The notes beneath the pieces were generated by a model. It saw only the letters and a list, made by a program, of their open reading frames with translations. It was not told the DNA's origin and ran no database searches. The position numbers and the translations under genes are program-made. Source: Nitrospirota bacterium (GTDB taxonomy: Bacteria > Nitrospirota > JACRHL01). Taken from it: a stretch of DNA of 64,000 nucleotides. Below, one piece after another: positions 9,362 to 16,562 of this stretch. Every line of letters starts with the position of its first letter. Within the stretch, counting starts at the first letter, position 1. The DNA lies in assembly GCA_029858285.1 (NCBI GenBank), contig JAOUFN010000003.1:1-64000 (forward strand), written 5' to 3'.

Positions 9362-10342
9362 TTATTGCCGCCCCGTCGGGCGGTTTGATTTTAGTCTCCT
9401 GAGCACCTCGGCGGCAACCCGGGCGGCATCGTCCAGGGGATTGGGGGTCCAGTCGGACACCAGTGTGCCGTCGAAGGGGCGATCCACCACCCGCCTCTCG
9501 GACCGCAGATCGCGGTGAAAGCGGGCGAACTTGCCGCCGTCGCCCTCCAGTTGCGCCAGATAAACCGGCTTTCCGGTGGCGATGGCCTCGGAGATCATCA
9601 CCGCGCTGTCGCAGGTTACCACCAGGTGATTGGCCAGGGCCAGGAAGCCGCTGTACGGGTTCTCACCCTCCCCGCCCCAGAACACGGCGGGCAGGTCGCG
9701 CAGCCCTTCGCGGAGGATCGTCATGGCGGTGGGGCCAGTGCGGCGCGAGGCGGTCACCAGCAGCCCCGCCCCCCCGTCGGCCGCCTTATGCAGCGCCGCC
9801 ACCAGTTGCCGGGCCACGCCGTCGGTAAGGCGGTAACGGCGGCTGGTGCCCCCCACCAATACCGCCACCAGCGGGCGCGGCAGGTGCGCAAAGCGCGGCC
9901 CAAAATGCTCTGCGGCCTCCTTCAGCAACGCCGGGGTGACGCGGTTGAGGGCACCCAGCGAAGGAAACACGTTGGGGCCGCTCAGGCCGTCGTGACGCGG
10001 CGGCACCACCAGATCGAAGTGGCGCGGCGCGACACCGGGATTTTCCAGTTGCACGGTAAAGGTGCGTCCCCCGCTGGCGCGGCGCACGGCCACGGACAAG
10101 TGCACGGCATTCTGCCCGCAGGCAATCAGCACCCGGGGCCAGGGAGGGCAAAGAGGGTCGCCGGAAGGCCCCTGCACCGCCAGGGACGGCGGCCAAAACC
10201 CCACCGGCAACACCCGCCGCCAGGGGCGCGGACGCGCCAGTTTGTGCACGGCGGCAAACCCCAGCGCTTCGGCCAGCCCCAGACACTGGTTGCGCATGCT
10301 GGCGCGGCCGTCGGTGACGATCCAGCAGTCGGCGCCACTCAC
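9362..10342 (-). CDS. ELM1/GtrOC1-like (DUF1022) nucleoside-diphosphate-sugar epimerase-like protein
   Basis: The 326-residue protein resembles the ELM1/DUF1022 family: CWIVTDGRASMRNQCLGLAEALG at the start, LIACGQNAVHLSVAVRR, the VLVGGTSRRYRLTD central strand and DSAVMISEAIATGKPVYLAQLEG near 245-268, similar to the nucleotide-sugar region of GT-B proteins. In plants ELM1 acts in mitochondrial fission; bacterial members are uncharacterised and may be glycosyltransferase-like. Its ATG overlaps the carboxypeptidase stop as ATGA. Confidence 0.75.
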   Translation of the reverse strand: MSGADCWIVTDGRASMRNQCLGLAEALGFAAVHKLARPRPWRRVLPVGFWPPSLAVQGPSGDPLCPPWPRVLIACGQNAVHLSVAVRRASGGRTFTVQLENPGVAPRHFDLVVPPRHDGLSGPNVFPSLGALNRVTPALLKEAAEHFGPRFAHLPRPLVAVLVGGTSRRYRLTDGVARQLVAALHKAADGGAGLLVTASRRTGPTAMTILREGLRDLPAVFWGGEGENPYSGFLALANHLVVTCDSAVMISEAIATGKPVYLAQLEGDGGKFARFHRDLRSERRVVDRPFDGTLVSDWTPNPLDDAARVAAEVLRRLKSNRPTGRQ

Positions 10343-11856
10343 GCGTTCGCTGCCAGCCCGTACAGTGCGCTGTACTTGTTCTTGAGGTAATCGAGGAACG
10401 GGGTCACTGTCAGCGGCTGGCCGGTGGCACGCAGCACCAGTTTATCGTCACTGAACTTGCGGCCGTGACGGTAGATTTTGCGGGTCAGCCATCCGTGCAG
10501 GAGGTTGAACCGCCCCAGGGCCATTTCGGCTGAGATTTCCGGGTGGTCCCGTAACGCGGCAGCAAAGAACTGGGCGCTCATGAGGTTACCCAGTGTGTAG
10601 CCCTGAAAGGCACCGCCCACATGGTCGCAATACCAGTGGACATCCTGAAGAACCCCGTAGTTGGGGCTTTCGGGGCACACCCCCAAGTCCTGGTGCATGC
10701 GTTCGTTCCACGCCTCCGGCAGGTCGTGGACGCTGAGTTTCCCCTCAAGAAGTTGCACCTCCAGATCGAAGCGCAGCATCACGTGCAGGTTGTAGGTCAC
10801 CTCGTCCGAATCGGTGCGGATGAAGGTGGGCTCAACGCGGTTGATGGCGCGGTAGAAGGCGTCCACACTCACCCCTTGCAACGATTCTGGAAACTGCTTC
10901 TGCAGCAACGGGAAAAAGCACTCCCAGAACGGCAGGCTGCGCGCCACAAGGTTTTCCCACAGGCGCGACTGGCTTTCATGCACCCCGGAGGAGGCTCCCG
11001 ATGCCAGAGGGGTGCCATCCAGCATTACGTCGATGCCCTGCTCGTACATGCCGTGCCCGGCCTCATGCAGGGTGGATGACAGCCCCTCCCACAGGTCGTC
11101 CTCCTTCACCCGGGTGGTGATGCGCACATCGTCCACGCCGAGGGTAATGGAAAAGGGGTGCAGCGCCATGTCCTGACGACCACGCTCGAAGTCATAACCG
11201 AACCGCCGCGCGACCATGGCGCCAAAGTCGATCTGGCGTTTTTTCGGGTAGTGGTGGTAGAGGAACCCGTCTTCCGGCTGGGAGCGGGCGGCGATGTCGC
11301 GCACGATGGGGAGCAGTCCACGGTGCAGTTCGCCGAACAGGGGGCCGATGGTGGCCACGCTCATCCCCGGATCGGAGTGTTCAATGAGGGGGTCGGCCAC
11401 ATGGGCGGCCCCGGGAAAAAAACCGGAATATTCCCGGCTGAGATCAATGGAGCGTTGTAGAAATGGCGCCACCACCGAAAAATCGTCGGCGGCCCGTGCC
11501 TCGGCCCAGGCCATGTAACTTACGGAGGTGTGTGAGGAAAAGCGCTCCACAAAATCGTCCGGCACGCGTGAGGCACGCTCGAAGTCGCGCCGGGCCACGC
11601 GGATCAGGGAGGCATCGTCGCTGTCCGGGTCCATCTGCGGCAGGAAGTTTGCGGCCGCATCCAGCAGTTTGCCCAGATCGGCGCTGGTGGATTTTTCGTG
11701 GATCACCCGCTTGAGGGCCGACGCCTGCCGACCGCGGGCCGAGGCCCCGCTGGTGGGCATGTAGGTAAACTGGTCCCACGTCAGGACGTGGGACGCTCCC
11801 TCCAGGGCGTTGATCTCGGACAGGATATCCCTGAGCTGACGCAAAATCGCATCCAT
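10339..11856 (-). CDS. M32 family metallocarboxypeptidase (Taq-type)
   Basis: This zinc carboxypeptidase removes C-terminal residues from peptides in the cytoplasm. The zinc motif HEAGH lies in SSTLHEAGHGMYEQG, and the downstream family blocks ASSGVHESQSRLWEN (with the third ligand Glu), IRTDSDEVTYNLHVMLRFDLE and GGAFQGYTLGNLMSAQ are all present. Starting at ATG 11856 gives 505 aa, the normal length. An ATG at 11880 is possible but neither has a strong ribosome binding site. It is first of three minus-strand genes and diverges from arsR. Confidence 0.9.
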   Translation of the reverse strand: MDAILRQLRDILSEINALEGASHVLTWDQFTYMPTSGASARGRQASALKRVIHEKSTSADLGKLLDAAANFLPQMDPDSDDASLIRVARRDFERASRVPDDFVERFSSHTSVSYMAWAEARAADDFSVVAPFLQRSIDLSREYSGFFPGAAHVADPLIEHSDPGMSVATIGPLFGELHRGLLPIVRDIAARSQPEDGFLYHHYPKKRQIDFGAMVARRFGYDFERGRQDMALHPFSITLGVDDVRITTRVKEDDLWEGLSSTLHEAGHGMYEQGIDVMLDGTPLASGASSGVHESQSRLWENLVARSLPFWECFFPLLQKQFPESLQGVSVDAFYRAINRVEPTFIRTDSDEVTYNLHVMLRFDLEVQLLEGKLSVHDLPEAWNERMHQDLGVCPESPNYGVLQDVHWYCDHVGGAFQGYTLGNLMSAQFFAAALRDHPEISAEMALGRFNLLHGWLTRKIYRHGRKFSDDKLVLRATGQPLTVTPFLDYLKNKYSALYGLAANA

Positions 11857-11935
11857 GATGCCCAGTGTACGCGATTCCATGGGGGAAGCGCATTGTTCTG
11901 TAAAACAGCGATCATACGCTCTTATCGCCACCACG

Positions 11936-11963
11936 TTGACACTTTCCGGAAGCGCGCTAGATT
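11936..11963 (+). promoter_or_regulatory. Candidate promoter of the arsR-type gene
   Basis: A perfect TTGACA is followed after 16 bases by TAGATT (4 of 6). The predicted transcription start is around 11970, only a few bases before the ATG at 11973, so the mRNA would be almost leaderless. The sequence lies in the divergent gap with the M32 gene. Confidence 0.5.
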
Positions 11964-11972
11964 TGATTGGCG

Positions 11973-12326
11973 ATGGTAGAGGGAAATCCCATATTGGATC
12001 GTCTGTTCTACGCCCTGTCGGCCCCGCCACGGCGCGTGATACTGGCCCAGTTGCTGACCGGAGAGCACACCGTGGGGGAGCTTGCCGCCCCCCTTGGCAT
12101 GAGTCTGCCGGCGGTTACCAAACATCTAAAGGTGCTTGAAGAGTGCGGGCTTATGGAGCGCCGCGTGGTGGGGCGGTCGCATCGGTGCCGCCTCAAGGCC
12201 GAGCCGCTGTCGCGGGCGGCCGAATGGCTGGAGCACTACCGCATGTTCTGGGAAGGGCCGTTCACCGACCAGCAAGGGTATCTGGAGGCGCTCTGCGAGC
12301 GCGTGACGGTGGAGTCGGCGGGGTAA
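11973..12326 (+). CDS. ArsR-family winged-helix transcriptional regulator
   Basis: The 117-residue protein is a typical small ArsR repressor. LDRLFYALSAPPRRVILAQLL is helix 1-2, TVGELAAPLGMSLPAVTKHLKVLEECGL is the helix-turn-helix, and RRVVGRSHRCRLK is the wing. The Cys ligands of metal-sensing members are not arranged as in ArsR/SmtB, so it is more like the SRPBCC-linked or metabolite-responsive subgroup. No partner gene is adjacent. A TTG codon at 11967 is in frame, but ATG 11973 aligns with the family start. It diverges from the M32 operon and could regulate it or itself. Confidence 0.85.
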   Translation: MVEGNPILDRLFYALSAPPRRVILAQLLTGEHTVGELAAPLGMSLPAVTKHLKVLEECGLMERRVVGRSHRCRLKAEPLSRAAEWLEHYRMFWEGPFTDQQGYLEALCERVTVESAG

Positions 12327-12420
12327 TTCCCGTTCTGCGCCCCGGTCCCGCCTCTCTGTTCCGCTGATTCCTCCGGCAGGTTGTTCGGACAGACCTCCCC
12401 GCTTCCACCCCGGAACCGGG

Positions 12421-13101
12421 TCAGGTTCCCGCGCCGGGCACGTCCGGGTGGGACAGGACGTCGAGGAGCATTTGCGCCTGGCCACGCAGTTCCTCATTGC
12501 CTTGGGACTGGGCGAGGACGGTCTGCACCTCGCGTCGCGCCTCCTCGTTACGCCCCGTCTCCATATATGCCAGCCCCAGATTCAGGTGAGCCTGCACGTT
12601 CTGCGGGTTGAGGCTGACCGCTTTTTCACTCAGGGTGATGGCGGCAGCGAAATCGCGGCTTTCCAGGTCCAGTGCCCCCAGACAGGCCAGAGAACGGCTG
12701 TCAGTCTGGTTGATTTCGGTGGCCTTTTCCAGCACCTGCCGCGCCTCTTCCAGGTCACCCCCCGTGGAAAGAAGCAGGCATCCCAACGAAGTAAAAGCGG
12801 TATCGCGCACCGGGTCACGCCGCACGGTTTCACGGTAAAATCCCGCCGCCTGCTCCGCGTGCCCGGCCTGACTGTGGGCGTCGGCCAGGAACTCGTAAGT
12901 CATCACCAGACCGGGGTCAAGACGCAGGGCCTCTTCCAGCGTGCGGATGGCGCGCTCGGTGTCGCCTCGCTCGGTAAGGGCGCGCCCGAGGTTGGCTTTT
13001 TTCATGGCCGATGACTCCTCACGGCAACTCCCCATGCCCATTGTGGCCACCGACAGGGTTACCAGCAGTCCGGTGAGTACGATCTGACGCAAGGGACGCA
13101 T
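12421..13101 (-). CDS. TPR-repeat protein with N-terminal signal/lipoprotein-like segment
   Basis: The 226-residue protein begins with a basic and hydrophobic segment (residues 4-22) ending at Cys26 in MGSC, which resembles but does not fit a strict lipobox. The rest is four to five tetratricopeptide repeats: GRALTERGDTERAIRTLEEALRLDP, the following LADAHSQAGHAEQAAGFYRETVRRDP, one around 104-131 and LGLAYMETGRNEEARREVQTVLAQ at 175-198. Such proteins are periplasmic scaffolds for envelope complexes. Its ATG shares a base with the stop of the upstream membrane protein gene, so they are a pair. Partner unknown. Confidence 0.78.
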   Translation of the reverse strand: MRPLRQIVLTGLLVTLSVATMGMGSCREESSAMKKANLGRALTERGDTERAIRTLEEALRLDPGLVMTYEFLADAHSQAGHAEQAAGFYRETVRRDPVRDTAFTSLGCLLLSTGGDLEEARQVLEKATEINQTDSRSLACLGALDLESRDFAAAITLSEKAVSLNPQNVQAHLNLGLAYMETGRNEEARREVQTVLAQSQGNEELRGQAQMLLDVLSHPDVPGAGT

Positions 13102-13850
13102 CAGGATGGCTCCGATTTCTGGCCTTGTTGTTGCCGGGCCGCAGCCCACTTGGCGTCGTCGGCGGCCTTGATGCGGGCGCGCAGAGCCTGCAACTCGCCG
13201 GTGGAGCGCATCAGCGCCCAGCGGGAGATGATCATGCATTCCATCCACGGGATGCCAAAGCGCATGCCCTGGGTCTGTGCCGGGCCAATGAATTCCCAAT
13301 TGAGGTAACCCAGCGCCTGCCCGATGGCCAGGGATTCGGCGCCGGTCCACCAGCCGAGGGGGACGGCCCAGGGAATGAGGAACCACATGTGGTCCTCCTC
13401 CTTGAGCATGCCGAAGGCCAGCCCCAACGCCACGGCCACGAACACTCCGGTAACGATGGTGGCGAGCAGATCCGGCTGCACCCCTTCCACCAGCAGGCCA
13501 AAGGTGTTGTTGCGCGGGTAGTGGGAGCCGTAGGTAACGCTCTTGACGCCGTATTCAACCACCAACATCCCCCTGCTGGTGAGGGCGCCGACGACACCGC
13601 CCCACAGGGCTCCAGCCAGGGTGAGCCACTTGATGCGCTCCCAGCTCCCCCGTCCGGCAATGCCCATTTGCTGAATGCGGAACTGGGCGATGACCACCGC
13701 CAGGGAGATCAGAAACCCGAAGGAGCCTGCCTGCACGACGGACTGCCAGACGGGAATGCCGGCGCTGCCGCCGCCGAGGGTGCCCGCCACCACAAGGACG
13801 ATGGCCTTGGCGCGGGTGATGGGTATGGGCTGCATGGCGTGTCTCGACAT
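13101..13850 (-). CDS. Integral membrane protein of unknown function
   Basis: The 249-residue protein has about five hydrophobic segments: near 13-30, 41-57, 75-92, 129-147 and 155-172. A cytoplasmic-looking charged tail follows (ELQALRARIKAADDAKWAAARQQQ). A conserved-looking loop holds YGSHYPRNNTFGLLVEGVQPD. I recognise no family. The start could be Met1 or Met6. It is translationally coupled to the downstream TPR protein, suggesting a membrane component with a periplasmic partner. Confidence 0.7.
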   Translation of the reverse strand: MSRHAMQPIPITRAKAIVLVVAGTLGGGSAGIPVWQSVVQAGSFGFLISLAVVIAQFRIQQMGIAGRGSWERIKWLTLAGALWGGVVGALTSRGMLVVEYGVKSVTYGSHYPRNNTFGLLVEGVQPDLLATIVTGVFVAVALGLAFGMLKEEDHMWFLIPWAVPLGWWTGAESLAIGQALGYLNWEFIGPAQTQGMRFGIPWMECMIISRWALMRSTGELQALRARIKAADDAKWAAARQQQGQKSEPS

Positions 13851-14233
13851 TCGTCTACATCATCACAGTCCCGGCTCCCCCCCGGCGCCGGGCCAAAAAC
13901 AGGTGCGTCAGATGGGCGGATGATACCAGAACCGGGGGGCAGGGGGGATATGACAGGGGTCATAGGCGTGGGGGAGTCCCCAGCCCATACGCAACACACG
14001 ACCCGGTGGGTGCCCCCTACCCATCAGCGGGCGTCTCTTCTTGAGAGTGCCCCCCACCCTTCCTGCGCGCAACGTCACCCAGAAACGCCCAATAACATTC
14101 CCGCCCCCCAGGGTTACCAGTGGGTCACAGGTCCCGCAGAGGGTGCAAATCCCCTTGGATGATGACAAAATCGTGGCGTTGAGGGCCACTGCGGACCACA
14201 CTGGAGACAGGATCCCCCTACAGGAGAAACCCG
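13851..14233. other. Intergenic region between divergent genes
   Basis: About 380 bases separate the membrane protein gene (minus) from the methyltransferase gene (plus). I see no convincing ORF or sigma70 promoter. The 116-aa minus-strand ORF across it lacks coding features. A short GGGGAGTCCCC palindrome lies near 13973. Confidence 0.4.
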
Positions 14234-15178
14234 ATGATGCTCCCCCCTTCCGACACACTATCGGTCACCGCCGTCCCACAGGGGGATGGCTGGACGGTGG
14301 TGAACGGACACTACCGGGTTGAAACCCAGGCAGTCTCCCGCATGAGGGACCACCACCTTGACGACGACCTGATTTTGATCTCTTGCCTGGAAGAGCACTA
14401 CCGGCGCGCCATTCTGGCCGAGTCCGACCCTTCCAGACGGACCGATCTTTACCGCCAGGCTTACTCTGAGTTGAGCGCCATTCATGAGGTTCGTAACCAG
14501 ATGGACCACGGCGTGAGCCCGCATGTCCTGCGCCTGGTGGCACCCTACATTACCAACAAAACCGTGCTGGAGTTGGGGTGCGGAACGGGAACCTTTGCAA
14601 GAACGGCGTGCGGCTTGGCAGCTTCCTACACGGGCATGGATGCCAGCACCGTCGCCATCAAACTGGCCCGTAAGCAGGTCACGGCACCAAACGCCCAATT
14701 TCTGGTCGCAAGCACCACCGATCCGCCTGACGGCATCGGCCCCTTTGACGTTATCTACTCCAATGACTTTCTGGAGCACCTGCACCCGGCCGATTGCGCG
14801 CGAACCCTGTCTCACTGTGCCAAATGGCTGCGGCCCGGCGGGTTGCTGTTTTCACTGATCCCCAACCGCCTGTTCGGGCCGTTCGACATCAGCCGACGTT
14901 ACCTTCCAGAAGGTACAGCCGCACGCTGTTTACATCTGAACGAACTCAGCCATACAGATGCCGCTGCGCTTTTTTCCGCCGCCGGATTCACGGACCTGCG
15001 CAGCCCCCTGTCTCCGCTCCGTTCCTATGTGTCGTTGCCTCAGCCCATCCGCCGCCTGTTGCTGGCACCCTTGAGTATCAAGGCCGCTGCTGAGCGTACC
15101 CCCTTGCGGCGCGGCCTGCTGGTTCGCCCCTTCGGTTTGCGCTCGGTGATTCTGTTTGCGCGCACAGGGCCACAGTAA
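14234..15178 (+). CDS. Class I SAM-dependent methyltransferase
   Basis: The 314-residue protein has an N-terminal extension of about 100 residues, then the Rossmann methyltransferase: motif I TVLELGCGTGTFARTAC near 110-127, the acidic loop YTGMDAS, FDVIYSNDFLEHLHPADC (motif IV) and LRPGGLLFSLIPN (motif VI). The C-terminus is basic and hydrophobic and could touch the membrane. CAGGAG stands eight bases before the ATG. It is tail-to-tail with the radical SAM gene. Substrate is unknown; a glycan, lipid or quinone-type acceptor is possible. Confidence 0.82.
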   Translation: MMLPPSDTLSVTAVPQGDGWTVVNGHYRVETQAVSRMRDHHLDDDLILISCLEEHYRRAILAESDPSRRTDLYRQAYSELSAIHEVRNQMDHGVSPHVLRLVAPYITNKTVLELGCGTGTFARTACGLAASYTGMDASTVAIKLARKQVTAPNAQFLVASTTDPPDGIGPFDVIYSNDFLEHLHPADCARTLSHCAKWLRPGGLLFSLIPNRLFGPFDISRRYLPEGTAARCLHLNELSHTDAAALFSAAGFTDLRSPLSPLRSYVSLPQPIRRLLLAPLSIKAAAERTPLRRGLLVRPFGLRSVILFARTGPQ

Positions 15179-15201
15179 TGCCCCCCGGAGGATAAATAAA
15201 A

Positions 15202-16266
15202 TTAACGTCCAGGGTGACTGGTCCGGCCGCCCTGGCGGGAAGTTGTGGCGGGCCGGTACTGCCTGCAATTCTGGCAGATATCCGGCAGTTCCCCGCTTTT
15301 CCACCGGTCCGTGATCTGTGACGCCCGTTCCTCAAGCGCCACCAGTTGCGCCGGATCCGTCCCCTCGACCCTGCCCACCACCAAGGTACTGTCCGCGTTC
15401 AGATCCCGGCACGGGCACACCACCAGTTTGTTGTCCCAGGTAACCCCGGGAAACCGCAACATGAAGCAGGGCACCGCCTTTTCCGGGTTGGGCCGGATCG
15501 ACATTCCCGGTGGAAGGTTTTCCGTGGTAATCCTCCCCCCCCAGTCATCAAACCGGGTTTCGACCGATATATCCCACAGGCCGAATTTGAGCTGTCCGAC
15601 CAAGCGCCGCAATGCGGCATTTCGTAACAGCACCCGCAATGCGCCATAAGGACAACGCAGCGCCAAACCGACACGAACCGGAAATCCACGCCGCTGGTTC
15701 TCCGACAGAAGCTGGTCAAGATTCCGGAAAAACAAGTCGAACTTGGGGCTTCGGTAAATTTCCAGATACGATTCACGCTGCGGTTCGGGCATGGAGATGG
15801 TGATCAGGTCCACCCCGGATTCGAGCAGTTCTCCAACTGATTTCAGGCCGATCAAATTGGTGGTAAGCCACACCCGCTCGAACCCCACCTCCTTGCAGTA
15901 CCTGATTTTCCGGGTGATTTCGTGGTCGACCAGTGGATCCCCCACCGCTGGGGTAAAGTTGGCAATCACGGCTCGACCCCGAGCCCGAAACAGGTCGGCG
16001 GCGACCCGGAACTCCTCGAAACTCTGAATGCCCTGCGGGCGCTCCTGATACTGGTACCCGCAAAACACGCAGTTGGCATTGCAGATATTCGTGTCCTCGA
16101 ACACCACGACAGAAAACGAGGCCATCCGTTCGTGCCGGTACGCATCCGTCCTGGAGTCGTCACGCGGAATCCCGAGCCCCCGAAGCAGCCGTGCCGCAAA
16201 GTACCGTGCGGCCTGAACAAAAAAGCGGAGCTCGTCCCTGACCGCCCCTGCCAAACCGTTTGCCAT
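15202..16266 (-). CDS. Radical SAM/SPASM domain protein
   Basis: The protein (354 aa) binds a [4Fe-4S] cluster through CNANCVFC (CxxxCxxC) near residue 62 and cleaves S-adenosylmethionine to make a radical. A C-terminal SPASM-type region with CFMLRFPG, LVVCPCRDLN and ICQNC suggests an auxiliary cluster. Between them are the TIM-barrel strands VIANFTPAVGDPLVDHEI and VWLTTNLIGLKSV. It most resembles uncharacterised radical SAM proteins of glycan and surface clusters. The TTG before the ATG is rejected because GGGAG sits nine bases before ATG 16266. No peptide substrate gene is seen nearby. Confidence 0.85.
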   Translation of the reverse strand: MANGLAGAVRDELRFFVQAARYFAARLLRGLGIPRDDSRTDAYRHERMASFSVVVFEDTNICNANCVFCGYQYQERPQGIQSFEEFRVAADLFRARGRAVIANFTPAVGDPLVDHEITRKIRYCKEVGFERVWLTTNLIGLKSVGELLESGVDLITISMPEPQRESYLEIYRSPKFDLFFRNLDQLLSENQRRGFPVRVGLALRCPYGALRVLLRNAALRRLVGQLKFGLWDISVETRFDDWGGRITTENLPPGMSIRPNPEKAVPCFMLRFPGVTWDNKLVVCPCRDLNADSTLVVGRVEGTDPAQLVALEERASQITDRWKSGELPDICQNCRQYRPATTSRQGGRTSHPGR

Positions 16267-16436
16267 CAAGAGTTACTCCCGTTCACCTTCGCCCTTGTCC
16301 GACCAATGCGTCCAGATGACGTGCTCGCCTTATTTTACGAGCCCGAGTGGTATTCGTCGGCTATTTGTCCCTTTCTCTTCCGGACCCGGCAGCGTCCATT
16401 CTCCTGGGGAAGGGCGAGGGGGGAGGCCGACTGCCG

Positions 16437-16493
16437 AAAACAAAAATCCCCGACAACCTCCGGGGGGGACTCCACCCCCGGAGGTTGTCGGGG
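16437..16493 (-). terminator. Strong rho-independent terminator after acn
   Basis: A perfect 19-bp inverted repeat (CCCCGACAACCTCCGGGGG and its complement) with an 8-base loop is followed on the minus strand by ATTTTTGTTTTC. It ends the citrate-cleavage cluster about 70 bases after the aconitase stop. The remainder of the gap to the radical SAM gene (16267-16436) has a TAAAAT hexamer but no matching -35. Confidence 0.88.
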
Positions 16494-16562
16494 CAATCGG
16501 GGGACCCCAGGCCCGATGTCGGACCGGGGGGACCACCAGTCCCGAATCGGAGGCCACAGAGA

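Noticed and set aside
13908-14258. 116-aa minus-strand ORF in the intergenic region
   Set aside because: No ribosome binding site or domain; composition follows local GC-rich sequence and it overlaps the start of the plus-strand methyltransferase gene.
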